A stretch of DNA of 64,000 nucleotides from Halorubrum sp. CBA1229 (GTDB lineage: Archaea; Halobacteriota; Halobacteria; Halobacteriales; Haloferacaceae), in the NCBI RefSeq assembly GCF_003721435.2, contig NZ_CP054586.1, forward strand, positions 248,001 through 312,000, in the 5' to 3' direction. Position 1 is the first letter of the stretch. Every line of letters starts with the position of its first letter. This document shows positions 26,936-33,548 of the stretch, piece by piece. The notes under the pieces are model-generated. The model saw only the letters and a program-made list of their open reading frames with translations. It had not been told where the DNA came from and searched no databases. Made by a program: the position numbers and the translations under genes.

Positions 26936-27592
26936 TCACTGGCTACCCATCACCGGATCGAGCGATTTCATCGAAAAGTCTGATTTTGAGCAGTACCGTT
27001 CTGCAACGGCCATTAGCGCTCGTGTACGCCGAATATCGGCGATGTTATGCAGTACGACCGCTTCGAAATCACCGGTCTGCCACGCGTTGACGGCTTCGCT
27101 ACTTTCTTCAAATGGATCGACTGTGCTGTGGCCGGACGCCACGAGCTCGTCATACACTCCAGTGAGGCTGTTCTCGCTCGTATTGAACCGTGAGGCGAAG
27201 ACCTCCATCACGTCGATGTACGGCAGCTCGGCGAACGGCCACTCGCGTTCGTGATGACTCAACCGCGTTCGAAGAAATGGCAGATCAAACCCGCCCTTCC
27301 AGGTTTCCCCGTTGTAGGCTACGAGTTTGACGTCTCGCTGTGCGATCGTGGTGTCGACGAACGTCTTGACGGCGTCCAACAGCGCGCCCTCATCATCATG
27401 AACAGAGAGCGTCACTGGTGTGGTGAGATGGTCGTTCACGTGCTGTTCGATATCTGTAGCACACGGACTGCCGTCTGTATTGAGGAACACTCGCGAGCCA
27501 ATCTCGGCGTCGAAGCCGACAACGGTCAGCTGGTCAGTCGTCGAAAATCCCGTCGTCTCGATGTCGAATGCGATCGTGGCGAGTGTACTCAT
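26936..27592 (-). CDS. Stand-alone DEDD-type 3'-5' exonuclease (RNase H fold)
   Basis: The 218-residue protein carries Exo I as IAFDIETTGF (Asp 10, Glu 12), Exo II as LVAYNGETWKGGFDLPFL (Asn and Asp around 93-104) and an Exo III-like Asp in LHNIADIRRTRAL near the C-terminus. It lacks a polymerase domain. It could proofread for the neighbouring exonuclease-degenerate PolB or act in repair. Its start overlaps the stop of the upstream gene by 4 bp, so it is the third gene of a tight three-gene operon (28853 to 26936). Confidence 0.82.
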   Translation of the reverse strand: MSTLATIAFDIETTGFSTTDQLTVVGFDAEIGSRVFLNTDGSPCATDIEQHVNDHLTTPVTLSVHDDEGALLDAVKTFVDTTIAQRDVKLVAYNGETWKGGFDLPFLRTRLSHHEREWPFAELPYIDVMEVFASRFNTSENSLTGVYDELVASGHSTVDPFEESSEAVNAWQTGDFEAVVLHNIADIRRTRALMAVAERYCSKSDFSMKSLDPVMGSQ

Positions 27593-27906
27593 TCGGGTGG
27601 CTCGCTGGCTTCTTCATCGGGGAACTGCTCATCGGTGCTCTGTTCGTTGAGCCGGCGTTCGAGCGCTTCGAGGCGTTCCTCGTGGTCTTCCAATTTAGCC
27701 TCCTGTTCGAGATCGATGCTGAACAGTGCCGGCAGCAGCGGGTTCTGGTGGTTCAACAGCCCGCTCGCGTCGGCGTGCTCGCGGGCGTACTCGAACAGCT
27801 GGTCAAATCGTGGCTGGTCGCGACGCCGCAGTGCCCGCCGGAACTCCGCCCAGCGCTCTTCGATGGCCCGCAGTGCATCCCGGTAGGTTGGGTTCGTCCG
27901 CCCCAT
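27589..27906 (-). CDS. Small helical protein in the polymerase-associated operon
   Basis: The ATG at 27906 (MGRTNPTYRDALRAIEERW) gives 105 residues; the frame is open for 11 more codons upstream. The protein is almost entirely helical, with a charged coiled-coil C-terminus (LEDHEERLEALERRLNEQ) and no enzymatic motif. The start follows the RecA-like gene's stop by 2 bp, and its stop overlaps the exonuclease start. The coupling suggests an adaptor or structural role. It resembles an uncharacterised haloarchaeal family. Confidence 0.7.
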   Translation of the reverse strand: MGRTNPTYRDALRAIEERWAEFRRALRRRDQPRFDQLFEYAREHADASGLLNHQNPLLPALFSIDLEQEAKLEDHEERLEALERRLNEQSTDEQFPDEEASEPPE

Positions 27907-27908
27907 CG

Positions 27909-28853
27909 CTATTGACCTCCTGTATCGCTCGCCGTCCACGCATCGAGCAAGGGGTCGGCGGTGGCCGCCACCGTCTCACCGTCAGCGGTGACGCTCGTCC
28001 CGACGCCCTCCGGGGTCGGCGTCGACGGCGCCGGCGTCGTCGGTTCCACGCCGACCTGCGTGGCGCGTGCCGCGAGCAGCTGCCGCCAGTACGCGAACGT
28101 CGTCTGGTAGTACGCGCCGTCGTCGACGGGGTAGACGAGCGTCTCGACGTCCTCGCCGACGACCCGTGGCCCCATCCGGGTCTGCTCACATTCCAGATGG
28201 TGGTCGGCGACCGTCGCAATTGGTTCGGTGAATTCGTTTCGTTCGTTTCGCGTAACGAGCACCGGGATGTCGTACCCCTCGGCGTAGGTCCCTAACCGAG
28301 CAAGGGTGCGGGCCTGGAGGGTTTTTGCGTGGGTTTCGCCGAGGGTATCGTCGGCGCGGTACTGGGTGTCGACGGCCGGCGCGACGATGAGCGACGGGGT
28401 GTGTGAAGACGAGTCTTCGCTTTGACCCGATGACTGTCGACCGGATGTGCCGGTGACAGCGGTCGATTTCTGGATGACTTGGTTTACTGCCGTCGGGAGA
28501 TCATCGACAGCGCCGTAGTGCTGGTACGCGGTAAATCCCCGTGCGACGTGGATCCGGTCGAGCAACCGCTGGCTCGGTGTGATCTGAGCCAGCGTCGTCG
28601 TCGTCGCGTGGCCGTTCGCATCAACCCAGAAGGTGGGGCCATCGTGTACCAGGAGATGGTCAAGTACGAGCGACTGGAGGATTGGGACGCCACGGCCGCC
28701 GTCTATGTCGAGCAGCGTGATGCCGTCGTCGAGTGACGGTAGGAGCATTTCTTCTGTGGTTGGGTCGGCTTGCTCTGCCAGGCCCAGATTGCGGTCTGCG
28801 CCCCGTGTCGGCTTGTCGGCCGCCATTCGGTTCGATGGTGGGTGGTCTCCCAT
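27909..28853 (-). CDS. RecA/RadA-like protein lacking a canonical P-loop
   Basis: The 314-residue product has a RecA/RadA-like core: GITLLDIDGGRGVPILQSLVLD where RadA has its Walker A, then FWVDANGHATTT, LLDRIHVARGFTAYQH, a Walker-B-like SLIVAPAVD and later IPVLVTRNERNEF. The Walker A Lys-Thr/Ser is missing, so ATP binding as in RadA is unlikely. The last 60 residues are Thr/Pro/Ala-rich. It is the first gene of the operon with the small helical protein and the exonuclease. A RecA-like protein next to an unusual polymerase recalls the bacterial ImuA-ImuB-DnaE2 mutagenesis cassette; the analogy is inference. Confidence 0.7.
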   Translation of the reverse strand: MGDHPPSNRMAADKPTRGADRNLGLAEQADPTTEEMLLPSLDDGITLLDIDGGRGVPILQSLVLDHLLVHDGPTFWVDANGHATTTTLAQITPSQRLLDRIHVARGFTAYQHYGAVDDLPTAVNQVIQKSTAVTGTSGRQSSGQSEDSSSHTPSLIVAPAVDTQYRADDTLGETHAKTLQARTLARLGTYAEGYDIPVLVTRNERNEFTEPIATVADHHLECEQTRMGPRVVGEDVETLVYPVDDGAYYQTTFAYWRQLLAARATQVGVEPTTPAPSTPTPEGVGTSVTADGETVAATADPLLDAWTASDTGGQ

Positions 28854-29268
28854 ACTCGATAACTAGTCACGCTCTCAATAAGCGACGGCGCGGTGCTTCC
28901 GGACTTCCAGAAAGGACTTTACAAAACGTCAATTCGGACTCTGTCACCGGATCTTGAGGAGTGGTCGACTGTTTCCAAGACTCTTTCCGAGGTGGCCGTC
29001 ACCCTTGATCGTCGGATTAACCAACATTTCGGTATGTCCCGGCAGATTGTTGGTTGATTTAGCTATTCTTATTGTACCGACCCCGTCGATGATATCTGTA
29101 GATATGATATTCTAGAATATGATTATTCAGAATATTTTCATCAGGCACGACAGAAGCCACGGGAGCTCCGACTGGAACAGCTCGTCGAAGCTGCGGCCGA
29201 CACGGTTCCTGGTCTCGAAGACATTTGTCCTGATTGTTGCCCGCGACCCAGGAAACGCATCATACCGG
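28854..29268. other. Intergenic region with repeat copy 5
   Basis: No convincing gene in 415 bp. The left end carries the promoter of the RecA-like operon (TATA-like CTTATTGA about 30 bases upstream). Copy 5 of the dispersed repeat is at 29017-29057. An AT-rich run follows at about 29085-29135. A short plus-strand stretch (about 29145-29260) reads PRELRLEQLVEAAADTVPGLEDICPDC and might be a gene remnant. Confidence 0.4.
29017..29057. repeat. Dispersed long inverted repeat, copy 5
   Basis: TTAACCAACA faces TGTTGGTTGA (one mismatch) with a 21-bp spacer. The preceding ~35 bp match those before copy 2. Confidence 0.8.
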
Positions 29269-29757
29269 TCAGCCTCGACAGAGACACTCGTGTGACACCC
29301 GTGTCATATCGATGAGGTGCCGGTGGATGTCGTCGGCGAGCCGGTACATTGCCTCAGCCTGTTCCTTCGTTGCGATACCAAGTCTGTAATAGGTCTTCGT
29401 TCGGTTTCGGTTCCACAGCTCGGCAAGCTCCTCTCCGAACGCGTCGTCGTAGAGGCCGATCTCGGCACCACGTTGGTAGAGCCGGCGGTGGCTACTGATG
29501 ACCTCCGCTGCGGACATGGCCCCATCGTGAATCAACCGGAACTGGATAGTGCGCTCGATGGCGACGAACGCCGACTCAATTACGACCGTGTAGTACCCTT
29601 GCTCGAGGAGATTCGATCCGACCTCCAGCAGCCGGCAGGCACGGCGAAGTTGGACCAACTCCGCATCGTCGACGTCCAATCCCTCCTCGATCGTTCCGGG
29701 ACTGCCCTCGAAGGTTCGCTCGGCTTCCCCCAATTGGTCTCGGATATCGTCATTCAT
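29269..29757 (-). CDS. HEPN-domain protein of an MNT-HEPN pair
   Basis: The 162-residue product (MNDDIRDQLGEAE) is all-helical and has the HEPN layout, with the conserved LLEQGYYTVVIESAFVAIERTIQ helix pair. Where HepT-type toxins carry the RX4HXY RNase motif, this reads RNRTKTYYR (about 120-128), so the His is Thr or Tyr. RNase activity may be lost or altered. The start overlaps the end of the nucleotidyltransferase gene by 8 bp; another ATG two codons upstream is possible. Such pairs act as toxin and antitoxin, the MNT partner modifying the HEPN protein. Confidence 0.78.
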   Translation of the reverse strand: MNDDIRDQLGEAERTFEGSPGTIEEGLDVDDAELVQLRRACRLLEVGSNLLEQGYYTVVIESAFVAIERTIQFRLIHDGAMSAAEVISSHRRLYQRGAEIGLYDDAFGEELAELWNRNRTKTYYRLGIATKEQAEAMYRLADDIHRHLIDMTRVSHECLCRG

Positions 29758-30415
29758 CGGCATACACCTCGGTTCGGAGTTCGGAGAGTTGGTCGGACCC
29801 GACCAACGTGATCCCGTCGTCGAACTGCGGGCGAAGTTGATCACCGATTCGTTGGACGCTGTCCGTCGATTCGACAAGCGGCTGGAACGTGTACCGATTC
29901 CCTTCGAACCGTTGGTCTTCGAGATCGCTAACAACCGTCTGGACAGTCCGGCGAGCTGCCGTTCGGTCTTCGTCGACGATCACCAATAGGTCGATGTCGC
30001 TGGCCCTATCTGCCTCGCCCCGAGCGACGCTTCCGAACAGGACGACCCCGACTAATCCATCCAACTCGTCCTGAAGTCGTTGTAGAAATGCCTGAACTGG
30101 TTGGTGGAACTCACTCTGTGGGATCGAGAGAATTGGATCTGGTTTTGTGAGCCGTTCACGGTTGATCTGGACCTGCTGAGTCCGCCCGTCTGGTGCGATC
30201 TCGATGACATCGAGCTCGGAAAGTAATGTGACCGCTTTTGAGATCGTTCCCTTATTTGCCCCGGTGAGGCTTGCGAGTTCGCTCATCGAGTACGTCGCAT
30301 ACGGCTGATCTATGAGAACGTTGAGAACGTCTTGCATTGCTTGGTATCGAAATACCCGATCCTCCGGAAACGGATAGCGTAGCTCTATTGAGATCGACTC
30401 TTTCCTATTAGGCAT
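29750..30415 (-). CDS. MNT-type nucleotidyltransferase with N-terminal winged helix
   Basis: The 221-residue protein combines an N-terminal winged-helix region (about 25-85, with YSMSELASLTGANKGTISKAV) with a minimal nucleotidyltransferase core. The core has VVLFGSVARGEADRASDIDLLVIVDE (about 124-149), including the GS and DxD metal motif. In MNT-HEPN systems this enzyme AMP-modifies and neutralises the HEPN toxin. The fused DNA-binding domain would also let it repress its own operon. A palindrome-like TCCTATTAGG at 30360-30430 recurs around its start (TTCCTATTAGG and ATTCCTATTAGG), a candidate operator. Confidence 0.85.
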   Translation of the reverse strand: MPNRKESISIELRYPFPEDRVFRYQAMQDVLNVLIDQPYATYSMSELASLTGANKGTISKAVTLLSELDVIEIAPDGRTQQVQINRERLTKPDPILSIPQSEFHQPVQAFLQRLQDELDGLVGVVLFGSVARGEADRASDIDLLVIVDEDRTAARRTVQTVVSDLEDQRFEGNRYTFQPLVESTDSVQRIGDQLRPQFDDGITLVGSDQLSELRTEVYADE

Positions 30416-30431
30416 ATGATTCCTATTAGGA
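30403..30431. promoter_or_regulatory. Repeated TCCTATTAGG around the MNT start
   Basis: The near-palindromic TCCTATTAGG occurs at about 30404-30413 and again at about 30421-30430. One copy overlaps the first codons of the winged-helix nucleotidyltransferase gene, and the other is just upstream. A 17-bp centre spacing suggests a dimeric or tandem operator, probably for autoregulation. Confidence 0.5.
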
Positions 30432-30466
30432 AACAGTATGAAAACTCTGGTGGTGAACTGGCCAAA

Positions 30467-31495
30467 TTACGAAACCGGCGACGCAGCCGCTGAGTCGACG
30501 AGCGAGTACTCCCGGTCCCGACTCGTCCCTTCTGCCTCAATCAGATTGTACTGGGCCATCTTCGAGAGATATGTTCGAACGGTGCGCTTCGTTCGGGGCT
30601 CATCAACTTCCGCAGTGTAGCGGCTGTGAATTTCACTTGGGGCGAGCGGACCGTGATCGCGAACGATATCGTACACGACCCGCTGGTGTGGCGTGAGCGA
30701 ATCGAGGCTCTTCTGTTTAATCTGTGCCTTGGCGTCGTCAGCCGCATCGGCGAGAATCTCAGTCGTAATCCGATCGTGGTTCTCCCGCGCAGCCGTGCTG
30801 GCTGCGCTGCGAAGCATCCCGATAGCCAGACGGGCATCACCAGCGGCGGCATCAGCGATCTGATAAAGCTGCTCGTCGGTAATGACGCTGTTTTCAAGCC
30901 CCCATTTCGTTCGAGCGCTCAGAATGTCGTAGAGTTGCTCGTTGTGGTACTTGTCCATCCGGACGTGCTCGCTGGAGCGCAGCCGACTCACCAGCCGGTC
31001 GTCAACGCGGCTGAACAGCTCTTCTTCTTTGTTCGCGATACAGATCACCGCGAACTGCTCCATGCTGTGGAGGTCGTAGATGAGGCTCGGGTCTTCGAGT
31101 TGATCGACCTCGTCGAGGATGACGACGGTTCGAGGACCGTCGTACTGTTGGAGCCGATCAATGAGCTCGTCGTGGGGTGTCGACTGCCGATGAATGTCTA
31201 TCGTCGCACCGATGTCGTCGAGGATCTGGTACAGTGTCCGGAAGCGGCTGTAGTTTCGCCAGCAGTTGACGTAGGTGGCCTCGACGTCGAGCACTTCCTC
31301 GCGGAGCCGTTCAGTGACGAACTTCGAGACACAGGTTTTACCGACACCGCTCGGGCCGGTGACGATGGCCGTGTCAGCTGGCTCGCCGTTCGTGATCGGC
31401 TCGAGAACGCTTGAGAGGTGGTTGACTTCGGCGTCGCGATGCTCGACTTCTCGAGGGACGAACCCAGCGCGGAGGACGCGAGCATCACGGATCAT
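30467..31495 (-). CDS. Orc1/Cdc6 replication initiator, second copy
   Basis: The ATG at 31495 (MIRDARVLRAGFVPREVEHRD) is the usual start of this haloarchaeal Orc subgroup; the open frame continues upstream but is not conserved. The 342-residue AAA+ protein has Walker A VTGPSGVGKT (about 46-55), Walker B TVVILDEVDQL (about 125-135), the ISM-bearing AAA+ core, and a winged-helix C-terminus from about 250 (LTPHQRVVYDIVRDHGPLAPSEIHSRY). It lacks the long acidic N-terminal extension of the first copy. Family-B origin boxes lie 0.9-1.3 kb upstream, and a decayed fragment of a similar gene lies at about 32300-32410. Confidence 0.9.
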   Translation of the reverse strand: MIRDARVLRAGFVPREVEHRDAEVNHLSSVLEPITNGEPADTAIVTGPSGVGKTCVSKFVTERLREEVLDVEATYVNCWRNYSRFRTLYQILDDIGATIDIHRQSTPHDELIDRLQQYDGPRTVVILDEVDQLEDPSLIYDLHSMEQFAVICIANKEEELFSRVDDRLVSRLRSSEHVRMDKYHNEQLYDILSARTKWGLENSVITDEQLYQIADAAAGDARLAIGMLRSAASTAARENHDRITTEILADAADDAKAQIKQKSLDSLTPHQRVVYDIVRDHGPLAPSEIHSRYTAEVDEPRTKRTVRTYLSKMAQYNLIEAEGTSRDREYSLVDSAAASPVS

Positions 31496-31772
31496 CGGTC
31501 GTGGGTAGTTATTCTCAGCGTGAGTGATATAAGTGTGACCGGGGAGATTCCGGAAACGCTCTGATCGCAGTGGTATCTTCACCTCGATTGCCCCGCCGTC
31601 TCTCGATTCTGATTGTGTAACCACACTGCTTCCGGAAACGTCCAGAAACCCAGTCTACGGTGTAGAGCTCGCTCTATACAGATCACAGTAGTTCGAGCCG
31701 GCTGGACCTCATGGAGAGCACTGTCTGACGTGCTCATCGAGATCGCTAGGTCGTAGATACAGACAGACAGCT

Positions 31773-32066
31773 TTAGCTCTGGTTGCCTGCGTCAAATACG
31801 GCGGCAAAGTCCTCGAGAAGCTCCTGAGGTGATTGCTCATCACCCTGAGACGGAAGTGGTGCTTCCCAGCAGTCGATCTGGAGTGTGTGTGCATTCGATA
31901 CCGGCTCCGGGTCGGTTACTATATTAAAGATACCGGTATGATAGATAGCAAGTAGTCGCTGATCATGAACACCGACATAATCGATACCAGCCCGATCTAG
32001 GACTGCCGGAATGTCAGTGGGCTCAGATAGCGAGACAGAGGCGCTTGGAGACGCCGAGTCGCTCAT
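31773..32066 (-). CDS. Small hypothetical protein
   Basis: The 97-residue acidic product (MSDSASPSASVSLSE) has a strand-rich middle with GIDYVGVHDQRLLAIYHTGIFN and no recognised motif. A TATA-like TTTATCC about 30 bases upstream supports expression. It lies between the second orc gene and origin B. Repeat copy 6 is 63 bp upstream. Confidence 0.5.
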   Translation of the reverse strand: MSDSASPSASVSLSEPTDIPAVLDRAGIDYVGVHDQRLLAIYHTGIFNIVTDPEPVSNAHTLQIDCWEAPLPSQGDEQSPQELLEDFAAVFDAGNQS

Positions 32067-32128
32067 ATCTTAGTTTGGTCCATCGCACGGATAAAGACCC
32101 GTCTCAGGAAAGGCCGCACTCTCGACGA

Positions 32129-32160
32129 TTAACCAACAGTAGCGGGATTTTGTTGGTTAA
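32129..32160. repeat. Dispersed long inverted repeat, copy 6 (short spacer)
   Basis: Exact arms TTAACCAACA and TGTTGGTTAA with a 12-bp spacer. The start-to-start arm distance is 22 bp against 30-34 in the other copies, a difference of about one helical turn. Confidence 0.85.
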
Positions 32161-32299
32161 ATCTTGATGACATCTAACTCGATCAGTTGCTGAAACAGAC
32201 GACCGAACGCTGACTCAGTAGAGGACATATCTCCCGATTACCGGCGACTTAGTGTAATTATACGGGCTTTCCGCGTTTCTACATAAGAGCGAATCATCT

Positions 32300-32415
32300 G
32301 CGCCGGTAGTTCCGGTGACGATGGCGGTGTTGGCGGGTTTCCCGTTCATGGTAGAATCGAGGACGTTGGAGGGGTGGTTGATTTCAGCGTCGCGATGCTC
32401 GAGGTATCAGAGATC
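32300..32415 (-). pseudogene. Fragment of an orc1/cdc6 gene
   Basis: The minus strand reads EHRDAEINHPSNVLDSTMNG and KPANTAIVTG, matching EHRDAEVNHLSSVLEPITNG and EPADTAIVTG in the second orc protein. It breaks off before the Walker A Lys. It is a leftover of a duplication of that gene. Confidence 0.75.
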
Positions 32416-32424
32416 ATCTGTCGC

Positions 32425-32448
32425 ACACCCCTCGTTGCCGCTGTAAAC
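32425..32448 (-). repeat. Origin-box family B, copy 1
   Basis: Exact inverse of copy 3 over 24 bp; key parts ACACCCCTCGTTGCCG and CTGTAAAC. Confidence 0.75.
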
Positions 32449-32486
32449 ATCTCCCGGGAAATGGTATGGTGGCTCGAAAGAGATGG

Positions 32487-32507
32487 ACCCCTCGTTGCCG
32501 CTGTAAA
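32487..32507 (-). repeat. Origin-box family B, copy 2
   Basis: Matches copy 1 over 21 bp (ACCCCTCGTTGCCG then CTGTAAA); the outer ACA is replaced by GG. Confidence 0.7.
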
Positions 32508-32785
32508 ACCACCGTAGAGCGGTGTATTTATGGAAAATATCCACCTGCCCGCTCACACGTTCTACTATCAACACCACATCGACCAGTAATTTTATACCAA
32601 AGCGTGTTGTTTGCTACCGTACCACGCTTTTGGCATACTGAGAGGCCATGTTGTTTTGGCGTCGAAGACCTGAACCGTATGTTTCACCGTCATGGTGTTT
32701 TCCCCCAACTCACGTAGCTGACCGGCTCTCGCTCGACTTTCTCCGAATCACCCGCAATTTCATCTGGAGGTCACACATCATTCGT

Positions 32786-32809
32786 GTTTACAGCGGCAAC
32801 GAGGGGTGT
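32786..32809 (+). repeat. Origin-box family B, copy 3
   Basis: GTTTACAG followed by CGGCAACGAGGGGTGT, inverted relative to copies 1 and 2. Confidence 0.75.
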
Positions 32810-32958
32810 GAGACCACCTCGATACTACTCTTAGAGCGGCAATACGCAGCCCGTTATAAGACTAGAATTCTCAAAAAGAGTTTTGAAAAGAATTTATAAT
32901 GTGAAACAAACGGGATATCTACTGTGAGCGGACAACGGGAGATAATATAGGTAGCTCT

Positions 32959-33263
32959 CACACCCCATATTCGATATGAAATCGGAGATTGACGTAGTAG
33001 TAAGATGACTCTCACACACCGTCTTCGATATGAATTTGGTTCTTCCACAGAGAAAATTGCTCTAAACCTAATTTGTACGGTCTAATACAGCAGTATTCGT
33101 GTTTTGTTCGAGCATTTCATCTCGAAGAACCTGCTGCCACTCCTCACGATGAAATCTCGTTGACGGGCTCGGACACAGTGTTTTTGTATTTCATTTCGAT
33201 GACGGGGTGTGTGGACGGGGACAATTTCCGGACTAAATGACTTCATATCGACTGAGGGGTGCT
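32959..33263. other. Predicted replication origin C with family-C boxes
   Basis: Boxes of the form TTCATATCGAC-GAGGGGTG occur inverted at 32959-32980 (ending TTCGATATGAA) and 33015-33034. They occur directly at 33190-33213 (TTCATTTCGAT, GACGGGGTGTGTG) and 33242-33263 (TTCATATCGACTGAGGGGTG). The inverted and direct pairs flank about 155 bp that include AT-rich sequence. The third, interrupted orc1/cdc6 gene begins 166 bp to the right. Confidence 0.65.
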
Positions 33264-33332
33264 CACTTCGAAGAAGATCTACCGCGGCCAGGACTCTGAG
33301 ATGAGATTTCATGATATGAAAGAAGCAGGAAA

Positions 33333-33412
33333 TTCATTTCGACGGAGGGGTGTTCATATCGACATAGCTCCCTTCATTTCGACTCAGCCCCCTTCATTTC
33401 GACAAAGGTTAT
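33333..33412 (+). repeat. Four 20-bp iterons before the third orc gene
   Basis: Units start exactly every 20 bp at 33333, 33353, 33373 and 33393 with TTCATTTCGAC or TTCATATCGAC. Only the first has the full GAGGGGTG tail; the others end in CATAGCTCCC, CTCAGCCCCC and CAAAGGTTAT. They stop 16 bp before the ATG and overlap the likely promoter. They look like autoregulatory or plasmid-type iterons derived from the family-C box. Confidence 0.75.
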
Positions 33413-33428
33413 TAGCGGTTAGATCACA

Positions 33429-33548
33429 ATGACCACTATGGAAGGCGACGAAACCGACTCGGGGCAGCCAGATACCGAGTCTGGTGGGTCACAAGAGTCC
33501 GGATCATCTGTCGTGGATAGCATCCTCGATGGCGACGTACAGACTGTT
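33429..33548 (+). pseudogene. Orc1/Cdc6, third copy, N-terminal part (split by IS)
   Basis: The ATG at 33429 opens MTTMEGDETDSGQ, an acidic Ser/Gly-rich N-terminus ending SILDGDVQTV. Family members continue at this point with a (F)ENKDL segment, which is found at 34957 after the tnpB element. The segment is open and in frame with the distal part once the element is removed. Confidence 0.75.

Larger units (their letters stand above)
32425..32809. other. Predicted replication origin B
   Basis: Two direct boxes on the left (32425-32448 and 32487-32507) face one inverted box on the right (32786-32809). The roughly 280 bp between them is relatively AT-rich. The shared part of the boxes is CGGCAACGAGGGGTGT (read on the plus strand at 32794-32809). 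It is assigned to the second orc gene because it lies upstream of it and near a fragment of the same gene. Confidence 0.65.
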
